A model generated the notes under the pieces. The model was not told the DNA's origin, did not search any database, and saw only the letters and a program-made list of their open reading frames with translations. A stretch of 57,463 nt of DNA from Methylotenera sp. GTDB taxonomy: Bacteria > Pseudomonadota > Gammaproteobacteria > Burkholderiales > Methylophilaceae. The stretch's first letter is position 1; the number at the start of each line of letters is the position of its first letter. The DNA lies in assembly GCA_028688575.1 (NCBI GenBank), contig JAQTXW010000008.1, positions 1-57,463 on the forward strand, read 5' to 3'. Shown here one piece after another: positions 8,107 to 18,466 of the stretch. A program made the position numbers and the translations under genes.

Positions 8107-10485
8107 ATGCACGCTCGACCAACAACTTCCCCACTCACCGAAAAAGAGCTTTCACTCACACATCGCTATTGGAGTGCCTGTAATTATTTAGCTGCGGGAA
8201 TGATTTACCTGCGCGACAATCCGCTGCTTAAAGCCCCCCTTAAACCAGAACATATCAAACAGCGCCTGCTCGGCCACTGGGGTTCCAGCCCTGGCTTAAG
8301 TTTTGCTTATGTGCATTTAAATCGCTTAATCAAAAAATATGACCTGAATGCAATTTTTCTGGCAGGACCAGGGCATGGCGCGCCTGGTGTGCTGGGGCCA
8401 GTCTATTTAGAAGGCACTTACAGCGAAGTGTACCCCAACAAAAGCGAAGATGAAGAAGGCCTTAAACACTTCTTTAAAGAGTTCTCATTCCCTGGCGGCA
8501 TAGGCAGCCATTGCACGCCAGAATTGCCAGGCTCAATTCATGAAGGTGGGGAGTTAGGTTATAGTATCTCGCACGCATTTGGCGCCGCTTATGATAACCC
8601 TGATTTGCTCGTCACCGTGATGGTGGGGGATGGCGAATCTGAAACTGGCCCACTGGCGACCTCATGGCACTCAAATAAATTTTTAAACCCGATTACTGAT
8701 GGTGCAGTGCTGCCTATTCTTCACCTCAATGGCTATAAAATCAATAACCCAACCATACTTTCACGTATCTCACATCAGGAACTTGAAGATTTATTTAAAG
8801 GCTACGGCTGGACACCCTATTTTGTTGAAGGTAGCGACCCTGAAGTCATGCATCAGGCGATGGCGGCCACACTCGAAACCTGTATTACTGAAATAAAAAA
8901 ACTACAAACAACCGCCCGCCAGAGCGGGATTCCTGCCCGCCCGCGCTGGCCAATGATTGTATTACGCAGCCCCAAAGGCTGGACAGGCCCTAAAGAAGTG
9001 GATGGTCATAAAGTAGAAGGCTTCTGGCGCGCACATCAAGTGCCCATGGGTAATATCAAGGAAAATCCGCAACACATGGCACAGCTTGAGGCATGGTTAA
9101 AAAGCTATGCCCCTGAGCAGTTATTTGATGTCAATGGTCAATTGATGCCAGAACTCAAGCAATTGGCTCCGCTAGGCAATAAGCGCATGAGTGCAAACCC
9201 GCAAGGCAATGGCGGCCTGTTACGCAAACCACTGCGCATGCCTGATTATCAGGATTACGCCGTTACTTTCAGTTCGCCTGGTCAATTATCGTCACCTAAT
9301 ACCAAGCCTCTAGGCAAGTTCTTGCGCGATATTATGCATAAAAATAGTCATAATTTTCGCGTGTTTGGCCCAGATGAAAACAGCTCAAACAAGCTGGATG
9401 ACATTTATGAAGTCAGCAAAAAAACCTGGCTGGCAGATTACCTGCCAGAAGACGCCGATGGTGGCGAACTCGCCCCTGATGGACGCGTGATGGAAATGCT
9501 CTCAGAACACACAGTAGAAGGCTGGCTGGAAGGTTATTTGCTCACAGGTAGACATGGATTTTTTTCCACTTACGAGTCTTTCGTGCATGTCATTGATTCC
9601 ATGTTTAATCAACATGCAAAATGGCTGGCCATGTCCAAGGCCGTGTCTTGGCGCGCGCCCATTGCCTCGCTCAATATGTTAATCACCTCCACCGTGTGGC
9701 GTCAGGACCATAATGGCTTTACCCATCAGGACCCTGGCTTTTTAGATATTGTCGTAAACAAAAGCCCTGAAGTCACACGCATCTATTTGCCGCCAGATGC
9801 TAACTGCCTGCTATCGGTAGCCAACCATTGCCTCAACAGCACTGATTACATTAACGTGATAGTGAGCGATAAACAAAAACATCTGCAATACCTCGATATG
9901 GAGTCTGCCATTACGCACTGCGCCAAAGGCTTAGGCATTTGGGATTGGGCCAGCAACGACGATGGGCAAGCGCCTGATTTAGTCATGGCCAGTGCGGGTG
10001 ATATTCCTACCAAAGAGGCATTGGCTGCAACCATGTTGTTGCGCGAGCACTTCCCCCAACTCAAAATACGGTTCGTCAATGTAGTTGATTTATACAAACT
10101 CTCGCCACAGATAGAGCATCCACACGGACTCTCAGACCGTGATTTCGATGGTTTATTTACTACAGATAAACCGATTATCTTTAACTTCCACGGCTACCCT
10201 TACCTCATTCATCGCCTGACCTATCGTCGCACCAATCATAAGAACCTGCATGTCAGAGGCTATAAAGAAAAGGGCAGCATCAACACCCCTTTAGAACTCG
10301 CCATACAAAATAATATTGACCGCTTCAGCCTGGCCATTGATGCGATTAATCGCGTCCCAGCATTGCAGGCGGTTGGCGGACACATACAGGAGCAACTACG
10401 TAATCGGCAAATTGAATGCTGCCGCTATGCCTATGAACATGGCGTGGATCTGCCTGAAGAAGATCACTGGGTATGGAAAATTTAA
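8107..10485 (+). CDS. xfp: Xylulose-5-P/fructose-6-P phosphoketolase
   Basis: This thiamine-diphosphate enzyme splits xylulose 5-phosphate (or fructose 6-phosphate) with phosphate, giving acetyl phosphate plus glyceraldehyde 3-phosphate (or erythrose 4-phosphate). The 792 residues match the family. Typical motifs are [52 protein letters not shown], the cofactor motif [16 protein letters not shown] near residue 175, and [26 protein letters not shown] ribosome binding site precedes the ATG. The stop overlaps ackA by 13 bases, so both products are probably made together. In a RuMP methylotroph this offers a route from sugar phosphate to acetyl phosphate without CO2 loss (inference). Confidence 0.96.
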   Translation: MHARPTTSPLTEKELSLTHRYWSACNYLAAGMIYLRDNPLLKAPLKPEHIKQRLLGHWGSSPGLSFAYVHLNRLIKKYDLNAIFLAGPGHGAPGVLGPVYLEGTYSEVYPNKSEDEEGLKHFFKEFSFPGGIGSHCTPELPGSIHEGGELGYSISHAFGAAYDNPDLLVTVMVGDGESETGPLATSWHSNKFLNPITDGAVLPILHLNGYKINNPTILSRISHQELEDLFKGYGWTPYFVEGSDPEVMHQAMAATLETCITEIKKLQTTARQSGIPARPRWPMIVLRSPKGWTGPKEVDGHKVEGFWRAHQVPMGNIKENPQHMAQLEAWLKSYAPEQLFDVNGQLMPELKQLAPLGNKRMSANPQGNGGLLRKPLRMPDYQDYAVTFSSPGQLSSPNTKPLGKFLRDIMHKNSHNFRVFGPDENSSNKLDDIYEVSKKTWLADYLPEDADGGELAPDGRVMEMLSEHTVEGWLEGYLLTGRHGFFSTYESFVHVIDSMFNQHAKWLAMSKAVSWRAPIASLNMLITSTVWRQDHNGFTHQDPGFLDIVVNKSPEVTRIYLPPDANCLLSVANHCLNSTDYINVIVSDKQKHLQYLDMESAITHCAKGLGIWDWASNDDGQAPDLVMASAGDIPTKEALAATMLLREHFPQLKIRFVNVVDLYKLSPQIEHPHGLSDRDFDGLFTTDKPIIFNFHGYPYLIHRLTYRRTNHKNLHVRGYKEKGSINTPLELAIQNNIDRFSLAIDAINRVPALQAVGGHIQEQLRNRQIECCRYAYEHGVDLPEEDHWVWKI

Positions 10486-11558
10486 CGATACTCACGATTA
10501 ACAGCGGCTCATCCAGCCTCAAAGCCAGCGTATTTTTAAGTGACAGAACACGTTTAAATTTTCAGTATCCTGTCGCTGATGATGCGGAGGGCAGCTACAC
10601 GCAGGCATTTAATGCGTTATTTGAAGCAGTAGCTGATATCAACCCTGACATCATTGGTCATCGCTTTGTACACGGCGGCAACATTAGCGATAGCGCACGC
10701 CTCTTAGATGCAGTTGAACGTGCACGATTAGAAAATATCACCCACCTTGCGCCACTGCATATGCCAGCCAACCTGCTCGGCGTGGATTTATGTGCTGGCA
10801 AATTCAGCTGCCCGCAAATTGCCTGTTTCGATACAGCATTTCATGCTACGCTGCCAGAAATAGCCTACCGCCTGCCCATTCCGCAATCGCTTAAATTACG
10901 GCGCTACGGCTTTCATGGTATTAATTATGCGCACATTGCCCAACAGCTACCCACGCGATTAGGTCAACTGGCCTATGGCAAAATTGTTGTTGCCCACCTG
11001 GGTAGCGGGGCTAGCCTTTGCCTCATGGATAATCTACGCTCGGCTGATACCAGTATGGGCTATACGCCTGCGGGGGGCGTGGCCATGGCCAGCCGCAGTG
11101 GCGATCTTGACCCAGGCGTGATGCTTGAATTGACACAACGCTATTCATACAGCGAACTCTCCTGGATGATTTACCATCAAATGGGCTTGATTGCATTATC
11201 GGATGGCGAAAGTGGCAACATGGCCACCCTCATCAAAAGTCAAAGTAAAGCCGCTAATTTTGCCATCAATTACTTTTGCAACCGTGTGTGCGCTGAAATC
11301 GGCGCCTATGCCGCTAAAACCGGGGGAATTGATGCGCTGGTGTTTACAGGGGGCATTGGTGAGCACTGCGCGCAGGTAAGAGCACGCATTTGCCAACCAC
11401 TGGCATTTATGGATTTTAACCTGAATGAAGAGGCCAACCAAAAACACGACGCTTACATTCACAGCAACACATCCAAACCTATTTTAATTATTCCAGCAGA
11501 TGAAGAAGCGGAAATAGCAAGATTATCTGCGCTGCTTTTAAATGAAAGTGTAACTTAA
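10473..11558 (+). CDS. ackA: Acetate kinase
   Basis: AckA interconverts acetyl phosphate + ADP with acetate + ATP. The 361-residue protein carries the family motifs [11 protein letters not shown] (residue 9 onward), [38 protein letters not shown] with SRSGDLDPG, and [16 protein letters not shown]. It is about 40 residues shorter than the E. coli enzyme, mainly in the early region. Its start lies inside xfp and its stop overlaps the next start (TAATG at 11556-11560), which points to translational coupling. Together with phosphoketolase it would give ATP and acetate. Confidence 0.94.
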   Translation: MENLTILTINSGSSSLKASVFLSDRTRLNFQYPVADDAEGSYTQAFNALFEAVADINPDIIGHRFVHGGNISDSARLLDAVERARLENITHLAPLHMPANLLGVDLCAGKFSCPQIACFDTAFHATLPEIAYRLPIPQSLKLRRYGFHGINYAHIAQQLPTRLGQLAYGKIVVAHLGSGASLCLMDNLRSADTSMGYTPAGGVAMASRSGDLDPGVMLELTQRYSYSELSWMIYHQMGLIALSDGESGNMATLIKSQSKAANFAINYFCNRVCAEIGAYAAKTGGIDALVFTGGIGEHCAQVRARICQPLAFMDFNLNEEANQKHDAYIHSNTSKPILIIPADEEAEIARLSALLLNESVT

Positions 11559-12559
11559 TGCTTTGGTTGCAATTTTTGCTGTGCCTCGCCATCATTGGCT
11601 ATGCAGGTTATTTTCTCTCGCGCTTTGGCGATATTATTGCCGAAAAAACAGGCATGTCCGCCTCATGGGTGGGGCTTGTGCTGCTGGCGACGGCCACTTC
11701 TTTACCAGAACTCATTACTGGCATTTCGGCAGTCACTCTGGCGGATGCGCCCAATATTGCCGTGGGCAATGCACTTGGCAGCACGGTGTTTAACTTAGGG
11801 TTTCTCGTCATACTAGATATGCTATATAAGCGAGAAACCCTCTACAGCCAGGCCGCCCAAGGGCATATATTATCTGCCGCATTGGGCGCACTCATGATTG
11901 CGTTTGCAGGATCCAGCCTACTGCTTGACCAGGCAGGCATTAGCCCAGCCATCGGTCACGTCGGAATTTACACCCCGTTCTTTGTGCTGATCTATTTTGT
12001 GGCGATTCGTGCCGTACACCGCTATGAGAAACGCACGCTCGACGCCTATACCGAAGCATCAACCGAGCGCTACCCCCATACCACCTTAAAACAAGCCGTA
12101 ACGGGCTACGTCTCAGCAGCGCTTGCGGTCATCGCTGCTGGTACTTGGTTACCATTTATTGCCAAAGGCATCGCCGAGCTCATGGGTTGGGGGCAAAGCT
12201 TTGTCGGCACCCTGCTGGTGGCGGCAGTCACCTCAGCACCTGAAATCGTCGTTACCATTTCAGCACTGCGCATTGGCGCGCTGGATATGGCCATTGCCAA
12301 CCTACTGGGCAGTAATTTGTTCAATATTATTTATCTGGCCGTTGATGATCTATTTTATGCAAAAGGCGCACTTCTCATTCACGTTGATAGCAGCCATGCA
12401 CTGACTGCATTTACAGCCGTCATGATGAGCACGCTCGCGATCGTCGGTTTTATTTTTCGCCCGCAACGACCTGCAGTATTAAAACTCACCTGGATTAGTT
12501 TATGTTTACTGTTATTCTACATACTCAACACATGGATCTTATTTCAGCATGGGCAATAA
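11558..12559 (+). CDS. CaCA-family sodium/calcium exchanger-like membrane protein
   Basis: This 333-residue membrane protein has two inverted halves of the Na_Ca_ex type. The first alpha repeat is ATATSLPELITGISAV with GNALGSTVFNLGF (about residues 45-85). The second is VAAVTSAPEIVVTISALR with ANLLGSNLFNI (about residues 222-258). These carry the acidic residues that bind cations in the family. Its ATG overlaps the ackA stop, so it belongs to the same transcript. The substrate could be Ca2+ or another cation in exchange for Na+, H+ or K+. A calcium-type P-ATPase follows, so the two may share a cation homeostasis role. Confidence 0.88.
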   Translation: MLWLQFLLCLAIIGYAGYFLSRFGDIIAEKTGMSASWVGLVLLATATSLPELITGISAVTLADAPNIAVGNALGSTVFNLGFLVILDMLYKRETLYSQAAQGHILSAALGALMIAFAGSSLLLDQAGISPAIGHVGIYTPFFVLIYFVAIRAVHRYEKRTLDAYTEASTERYPHTTLKQAVTGYVSAALAVIAAGTWLPFIAKGIAELMGWGQSFVGTLLVAAVTSAPEIVVTISALRIGALDMAIANLLGSNLFNIIYLAVDDLFYAKGALLIHVDSSHALTAFTAVMMSTLAIVGFIFRPQRPAVLKLTWISLCLLLFYILNTWILFQHGQ

Positions 12560-12644
12560 AATATCGCCATTAACAGTACTTTGCCATCACAGTGATAAAA
12601 ATAATAAGCCCTAAAATGGATATAAACAACACGTCACGACACCC

Positions 12645-15338
12645 ATGAAAAACATCCAACATCACTGGCACACGTTATCAGCCACAGAAGCTGCGATTCA
12701 ACTTCAAACCAACCATGAAGCAGGGCTCACCGCTGCCCAAGTGACTGAGCGCATGGCCCTGCATGGCCCCAATGCCCTACAGGAAAAACGCCGACGCTCA
12801 CCCTGGCGGATGCTGCTAGACCAGTTTACAGAGTTCATGATTATTGTACTGATTGTTGCCGCCGTGATTTCTGGCTTTGTGGGCGATATTGGCGACACTA
12901 TTTTCATTATTGTCATCGTCATTCTTAATGCAGCAGTAGGCTTTGTACAGGAGTTTCGTGCCGAGCGCGCCATGGCCGCGCTAAAACGTATGTCAGAAGC
13001 CAGCGCACGGGTAATACGTGACAGCCGAGTAGAAACCATTAACGCCTCTGAACTGGTGCCAGGCGACATCGTGCTACTAGAAGCAGGCAATGTAGTGCCC
13101 GCTGATTTCAGGCTAGTTGAAGCGGCACAGCTCAGAATAGATGAGTCAGCACTCACAGGTGAATCAGTCGCGATTGAAAAGCAAACGCATCCACTCCCTG
13201 TGATTGATGCTTCCCTGGGTGACAAAACCTGCATGGCTTATAAAGGCACCATAGTCACCTATGGGCGCGGACGCGGACTCGTCATTGCCACAGGCATGCA
13301 AAGTGAGCTTGGCAAGATTGCAAGCCTACTTGGCGAAGGTGACGAAAGTAAAACGCCATTACAAAAACGTTTAACTGACTTTGGCAAATGGATTTCAATT
13401 GCAGCGCTCACTATCTGCGTCTTTGTATTTTTGATTGGCATTACGCGCGGTGAGCCGCTGCTACTGATGTTTATGACCTCCGTCAGCCTGGCTGTGGCAG
13501 CCATACCCTCAGCCCTGCCAGCCGTTGTGACCATTTCTCTCGCCCTTGGCGCACACAAGATGGTCAAACAGCACGCCTTGATTCAAAGCTTACCTGCGGT
13601 AGAAACATTAGGCTCGGTCACTTTTATTTGCTCAGACAAAACAGGCACGCTCACACAGAATAAAATGCATGTCACCAGCCTGTTTGCCGACAATGTGCTT
13701 TGCACCGACTGGAAAAACACACAAAAAACCGAACCCTGGCTTAGCTTATTTCATGCACTCACTCTGAGTAACGATGCGCATCTGGACCATCATGGAAAAA
13801 TACAGGGAGAACCAACCGAAGCTGCATTACTACGCGCTGCACATGAGGCGGGCTGGGATAAACTAAAAACCGAAAAAAACAACCCGCGATTAAAAGAACT
13901 GGCATTTGACTCAGAACGCAAGCGCATGACCACGTTCCACAGCGTTGATAAAAACAGTGCAGATAAAAAAGGTAGCACTAACCATGTCATCGCCTACACC
14001 AAAGGCTCGCCTGAAGCATTAATCCCCCTATGCACACGCGTACTTACGGCAAACGGCATGCAGGGCATCACGCATGAGACTTTGCTCAAGCAGGCTGAAT
14101 ACATGGCGGCAAATGGGCTGCGCGTGCTGGCGTTTGCTTTTCGCCACTGGGAGCATCTACCCAATAGCGATGATACGCAACTGTTAGAAAGCGAACTAGT
14201 ATTTTTAGGCTTTGCAGGCCTGATTGACCCACCAAGAGCAGAGGCAAAACAAGCTGTCGCGCTATGCCTATCCGCAGGCATTACACCTGTCATGATTACT
14301 GGTGACCACCCAGCCACCGCCCGCGCCATTGCACATGAGCTCGGCATACTCAACGACCCTGACGGCAAAGTCATGACAGGCGCAGAGTTTGTAAAGATGG
14401 ATGACTTCACTTTTAAAGCAGAGGTCGAGCGCGTGCGCGTCTACGCGCGCGTGGATCCAGCACAGAAAATTAAAATCGTACGCACGTTGCAAGATCAAGG
14501 CGAAATTGTCGCCATGACAGGCGATGGTGTAAACGATGCTCCTGCACTCAAAGCGGCAGATATTGGCATTGCCATGGGCAAAGGTGGCACAGATGTCGCA
14601 CGCGAGGCATCACGCATGGTATTGCTGGATGATAACTTTGCGACTATAGTGAATGCGGTGAGCTATGGCAGACGGCTTTATGACAACGTACGAAAATTTG
14701 TACGCTATGCTGTCACAACCAACTCTGCTGAAGTGCTCACGATCTTTTTAGCGCCTTTTTTAGGGTTGCCCATCCCGCTGCTGCCCACACATATTTTGTG
14801 GATTAACCTGGTCACGGATGGATTACCCGCATTGGCACTCACCGCAGAGCCAGCAGAACGTGGCGTGATGCGCCGCCCACCACGTGCGCCCAGCGAGAGT
14901 TTGTTTTCACATGGCATGTGGCAGCATATGATCTGGGTCGGCCTGCTCATGGCAGGACTGACACTATTCTCTCAGGCGTGGGCTTATCATTCTGGCTCTT
15001 CTCACTGGCAAACCATGGCATTTACCGTGCTCACGCTTTCGCAGTTGGGTCATGTGCTGGCGATACGCTCCGAAACAGAATCTCTGTTTAGTATGGGGGT
15101 GCTTTCAAATAAACCTTTAATCTTTGCTGTGGTCCTAACATTCGCGCTACAAATGGCCACCATCTACGTGCCCGCATTGAATGTTATTTTTAAGACCGAG
15201 CCACTTAGCCTGATTGAATTATTGGTATGTATTGCCCTATCTGGTGTAGTATTTATTGCAGTGGAAATAGAAAAATTACTGATTCGTCATGGTAAGCTTT
15301 ATCAAGCTGATTTAAATATCAAAACGCAAGTGCAATGA
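12645..15338 (+). CDS. P-type cation-transporting ATPase (PMCA/SERCA-like, altered M4 motif)
   Basis: This 897-residue P2-type ATPase has all catalytic parts: an N-terminal cation ATPase domain, the actuator motif LTGES near residue 170, the phosphorylation site CSDKTGTLTQNKM with D331, an N-domain segment near YTKGSPEAL, and the hinge AMTGDGVNDAPALK near residue 626. Ten membrane helices are expected. M5 (NSAEV) and M6 (INLVTDGLPA) keep the ion ligands known from SERCA. The M4 motif reads AIPSALPA (residues 287 onward), with serine 289 where Ca2+ pumps have glutamate (PEGLPA or PEALPA). Classic Ca2+ specificity is therefore doubtful. It sits between the CaCA exchanger and usp. Confidence 0.93.
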   Translation: MKNIQHHWHTLSATEAAIQLQTNHEAGLTAAQVTERMALHGPNALQEKRRRSPWRMLLDQFTEFMIIVLIVAAVISGFVGDIGDTIFIIVIVILNAAVGFVQEFRAERAMAALKRMSEASARVIRDSRVETINASELVPGDIVLLEAGNVVPADFRLVEAAQLRIDESALTGESVAIEKQTHPLPVIDASLGDKTCMAYKGTIVTYGRGRGLVIATGMQSELGKIASLLGEGDESKTPLQKRLTDFGKWISIAALTICVFVFLIGITRGEPLLLMFMTSVSLAVAAIPSALPAVVTISLALGAHKMVKQHALIQSLPAVETLGSVTFICSDKTGTLTQNKMHVTSLFADNVLCTDWKNTQKTEPWLSLFHALTLSNDAHLDHHGKIQGEPTEAALLRAAHEAGWDKLKTEKNNPRLKELAFDSERKRMTTFHSVDKNSADKKGSTNHVIAYTKGSPEALIPLCTRVLTANGMQGITHETLLKQAEYMAANGLRVLAFAFRHWEHLPNSDDTQLLESELVFLGFAGLIDPPRAEAKQAVALCLSAGITPVMITGDHPATARAIAHELGILNDPDGKVMTGAEFVKMDDFTFKAEVERVRVYARVDPAQKIKIVRTLQDQGEIVAMTGDGVNDAPALKAADIGIAMGKGGTDVAREASRMVLLDDNFATIVNAVSYGRRLYDNVRKFVRYAVTTNSAEVLTIFLAPFLGLPIPLLPTHILWINLVTDGLPALALTAEPAERGVMRRPPRAPSESLFSHGMWQHMIWVGLLMAGLTLFSQAWAYHSGSSHWQTMAFTVLTLSQLGHVLAIRSETESLFSMGVLSNKPLIFAVVLTFALQMATIYVPALNVIFKTEPLSLIELLVCIALSGVVFIAVEIEKLLIRHGKLYQADLNIKTQVQ

Positions 15339-15351
15339 GGAAAATATTCAG

Positions 15352-16239
15352 ATGCAAAAAATTGCCCATATAGTTGCAGCCACAGACTTTTCAGCAGAAG
15401 CTGATTTAGCCGTTCAGCGCGCCGCGCTCATCTCAAAATCGGTCGGCGCCACTTTGCACCTCCTGCATGTCGTTCATCCGCTAGACTTATACGCAGGCTC
15501 AGAACTTTCATTCAACTTTCAAATGCACTACCAGCAGGCACAGCAGCACACCATTAAAAAACAGCTGGCGCTACTACAAAGTCACTTAAAAAACACTTAT
15601 AACATTGCCGTAGAAACGGCAACCCGGATTGGCCGTGCACATGCTGAAATCGCACAATATGCTGCCTCTATAAAAGCAGAGCTCATTGTGGCTGGCGCAC
15701 AAGGCGAGCACTCATTGCTTGAAAAAATAATAGGCTCAACCACCTCTCGCCTGATACGGATTGCAAATTGCAACGCCCTGATTGTCAAAAACAAGCTCAC
15801 ACCCATCCAGCATTATCAGCAGGTCATTGCAGCCGTTAATTTCTCTGCAGGAGCGGCCAAGGCACTACCCTTGGCACACGTGGTTGCCCCTAAAGCACAT
15901 ATCGAGGCTTTGTTGATATTTGACAGCAATCAGGAAGCGCACATGCACAAGGCTGGCATCAATGAAGAACTGCTAGCACAATATCGCACACAGGCTTTGC
16001 TTGAGGCTGACAAACATTTGGCAGCCATCACCGCCGAGCAAAATCTTGGAGAACAGATCTCAAGAAAAATCTTGGCAGGCTACCCGCCTGAGGCGATATG
16101 CAACCACGCAAAATCGCAGCATGCGGATTTAATCGTGATTGGCAAACATGAAAAAGGCAATATCGAAAACTGGCTGTTAGGCAGTGTGAGTAAAGGTGTT
16201 GCTTATGCCGCCACCTGTGATGTCTTGCTATCTCACTAA
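15352..16239 (+). CDS. Tandem-domain universal stress protein
   Basis: This 295-residue protein has two UspA domains. Each ends with the nucleotide-binding signature G-x2-G-x9-G-S: GAQGEHSLLEKIIGSTTS in the first half and GKHEKGNIENWLLGSVSK in the second. The start follows TGAGGAAAAT and lies 13 bases after the ATPase stop, so it is the last gene of the xfp-ackA-exchanger-ATPase series. Usp proteins bind ATP and adjust physiology under energy or oxygen stress; the precise role here is unknown. Three copies of CTTGCTATCT overlap and follow its 3' end. Confidence 0.92.
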   Translation: MQKIAHIVAATDFSAEADLAVQRAALISKSVGATLHLLHVVHPLDLYAGSELSFNFQMHYQQAQQHTIKKQLALLQSHLKNTYNIAVETATRIGRAHAEIAQYAASIKAELIVAGAQGEHSLLEKIIGSTTSRLIRIANCNALIVKNKLTPIQHYQQVIAAVNFSAGAAKALPLAHVVAPKAHIEALLIFDSNQEAHMHKAGINEELLAQYRTQALLEADKHLAAITAEQNLGEQISRKILAGYPPEAICNHAKSQHADLIVIGKHEKGNIENWLLGSVSKGVAYAATCDVLLSH

Positions 16240-16270
16240 GCCTTGCTATCTTACGATAGTCTTGCTATCT
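16224..16270. repeat. Three direct copies of CTTGCTATCT at the usp 3' end
   Basis: CTTGCTATCT occurs at 16224-16233 (inside usp), 16242-16251 and 16261-16270, so the period is 18-19 bases. The spacers differ. Small local inverted repeats (CTATC...GATAG) lie among them. No clean terminator with a T run is seen between usp and the convergent gene. Confidence 0.6.
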
Positions 16271-16327
16271 CAGCATAGATAAATCAAGCGTTGCAGATAT
16301 GTTTCCCTGATAAAAACCCTACCTAGG

Positions 16328-17701
16328 TTAAGGAAAAAGCTTACCTGGATTTAAAATATTATTCGGGTCAAACGTCAGTTTTAGCGACTTCATCAAATTA
16401 ATGGTGGTAGCGTCTATTTCACGCGGCACAAAGGGGCGCTTAGCCATGCCTACACCATGCTCCCCTGACAACGTGCCCTGCAGTGACAGCACTAAACTGA
16501 ACACTTCATCCAGGCAGGCATAAGCACGCTGCATCTCATCGGCATTGTCGGGGTTCACTAACAAATTCACATGGATGTTGCCATTACCTGCATGGCCAAA
16601 ATTGACATTGGCAATTTGGTAATGTGCAGCCAGCTTTTCTAACCCTGTCAGCAGTTCTGGCAGATGAGAGACGGGCACGGCAATGTCTTCATTGATTTTT
16701 TTAGGGGCGATATCTTTTAATAACGGCGACAAAGCCTTGCGCGCTGCCCATAGGGCTTGGGTGTCATGCGCGGGCTTTGCCTCAATCAGCCCAGCCACTT
16801 GGCAAGCCTGCAAAATAGCCGTTGTTGCCTCGGCAATTTCCTGCTGTGCGCCATCCACCTCTATCATTAAATAAGCGCGTGCATTTTCAGGCAATAAATT
16901 CGGGTGCCGATTGCGAATCAAGGTCAGCGCGCCATGATCCAAAAATTCCAGTGCACTTGGGGTGTAAGGTTGTGCCATAATGGCTGCAATCGCTTTAGCA
17001 CAACTTTGCGTATCAGCAAACTCGGCAGTCAGGCCTCCTGTATGTTTCGGTAGCGGGGTTAGTTTAAGCGTTGCCTCAACGATTACCGCCAATGTACCTT
17101 CAGACCCCACCAGCAAACGGGTTAGATCATAACCTACCACACCTTTGCTGGTATAACAGCCTGTTTTAATCACATCTCCACTACCTGTCACCGCTGTCAA
17201 ACCCAGCACATGGTCACGCGCCACGCCATATTTCACGGCATGCGGCCCTGCAGCACAAGTTGCCAGATTACCGCCTATACTGCAATAAGCCGCACTTGAA
17301 GGGTCAGGCGGCCAGAAAAACCCCACCTTTTTAATCGCATCTTGTAACTCCTGATTCAACACCCCAGGCTCCACAATCGCCATGCGGTTATCAGGGTCAA
17401 TGCTGAGGATATTGTTCATGCGCTCAAGCGACAGTGCCACACCACCCACTTCAGGCACACTGCCACCTGCTGTACCCGTGCCACGGCCACGCGGCACCAC
17501 AGGCACTTGATGCACATTACAAAGCTGGATAATACGCTGTACTTCTTCAACGTTAAGTGGAAAAACCACCGCAATCGGACTATGATAATTACGCGAATTA
17601 TCATAAGCATAGGCATAGCAATCCACTGGGTCAGTGTAAAGCCTGTCTGCTGGCAGCAGTGCCACCAGTTTTGTGATTAACTCGGTTTGCGTTGTTGTCA
17701 T
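16328..17701 (-). CDS. FAD-linked D-lactate/glycolate oxidase-type dehydrogenase
   Basis: This 457-residue flavoprotein has an N-terminal PCMH-type FAD domain (PRGRGTGTAGGSVPEVGG near residues 62-80, GGNLATCAAG, GVVGYDLTRLLVGSEGTL) and a C-terminal GlcD/LDH-type cap (VNFGHAGNGNIHVN, LSGEHGVGMAKRPF). The family oxidises D-2-hydroxy acids such as D-lactate, glycolate or D-2-hydroxyglutarate and passes electrons to the respiratory chain. No glcE or glcF lies nearby, so a stand-alone D-lactate dehydrogenase is the simplest reading. The gene runs against usp and stands 47 bases after carbonic anhydrase on the minus strand. Confidence 0.85.
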   Translation of the reverse strand: MTTTQTELITKLVALLPADRLYTDPVDCYAYAYDNSRNYHSPIAVVFPLNVEEVQRIIQLCNVHQVPVVPRGRGTGTAGGSVPEVGGVALSLERMNNILSIDPDNRMAIVEPGVLNQELQDAIKKVGFFWPPDPSSAAYCSIGGNLATCAAGPHAVKYGVARDHVLGLTAVTGSGDVIKTGCYTSKGVVGYDLTRLLVGSEGTLAVIVEATLKLTPLPKHTGGLTAEFADTQSCAKAIAAIMAQPYTPSALEFLDHGALTLIRNRHPNLLPENARAYLMIEVDGAQQEIAEATTAILQACQVAGLIEAKPAHDTQALWAARKALSPLLKDIAPKKINEDIAVPVSHLPELLTGLEKLAAHYQIANVNFGHAGNGNIHVNLLVNPDNADEMQRAYACLDEVFSLVLSLQGTLSGEHGVGMAKRPFVPREIDATTINLMKSLKLTFDPNNILNPGKLFP

Positions 17702-17748
17702 CGATATCGCTTATCTGCTGGCTCAGCGCCGTCTTAGGTTAAAACACC

Positions 17749-18387
17749 TTATAAACCTAAGGCATTCTGCATAAAATTCACTTCACCTGTGGCTAAATCA
17801 TAAATACCACCGACAATGGCAATTTGCTTGCTGGCTACCATATCTTGCAAAATGTCACTGGTGTGCATGATTTCATCTATCTGCACCTGTACGCTTAATG
17901 CGCATACTTTTTGCACAAACTCATCGTTGCTGGAGTTTCTGTTCTGTAATATGGTTTTTTCAAGACGCACCGCAGGCTTGATTAAATTAGTGATTTCGCC
18001 AATATGGCCATCTATAAAATTGTCACATGCCGCCTTAACCGCACCACAGCTGGTATGCCCCAATACCACAATGAGTTTACTGCCTAAATACTTGCAGCCA
18101 AACTCCAGGCTGCCAATGGCTTTATCAGAGGCAATATTCCCTGCCAGGCGCACGCTGAACACATCACCCAGTGCCTGATCAAACACCATTTCTACTGGTG
18201 CGCGTGAGTCACTGCAACTTAATGTTGATACAAAGGGATGCTGTTTATCCTTGGTCATCATCACCAGGTTATGCAAATCTTTATTGGTTGTTAAATTATT
18301 AGCAAAACGGTGGTTGCCATCAATCAGCACATCCAGCGCTTCTTGCGGCGTCATTTTGTCGCGGTCCAGTAAGGGGTGTTTGTACAT
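17749..18387 (-). CDS. can: Beta-class carbonic anhydrase
   Basis: Carbonic anhydrase interconverts CO2 and bicarbonate. The 212-residue protein shows the beta-class zinc site: cysteine and aspartate in LSCSDSRAPVE, and histidine and cysteine in VLGHTSCGAVKAA. The segment RLAGNIASDKAIGSLEFG is also typical. No signal peptide is seen, so it acts in the cytoplasm. In a methylotroph it could supply bicarbonate for carboxylases. It lies upstream of the FAD oxidase on the same strand and may share its transcript. Confidence 0.93.
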   Translation of the reverse strand: MYKHPLLDRDKMTPQEALDVLIDGNHRFANNLTTNKDLHNLVMMTKDKQHPFVSTLSCSDSRAPVEMVFDQALGDVFSVRLAGNIASDKAIGSLEFGCKYLGSKLIVVLGHTSCGAVKAACDNFIDGHIGEITNLIKPAVRLEKTILQNRNSSNDEFVQKVCALSVQVQIDEIMHTSDILQDMVASKQIAIVGGIYDLATGEVNFMQNALGL

Positions 18388-18466
18388 ACTGCATCCATAT
18401 AAAATATTCGGTCAATTATACCTTAACCACACGCAAGCTCACGTTTAGCAGCAACGCTTAAGCGAA

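Noticed and set aside
12704-13234. A 176-codon minus-strand frame inside the P-type ATPase gene
   Set aside because: It is antisense to highly conserved catalytic domains and serine-rich in the way typical of reverse frames.
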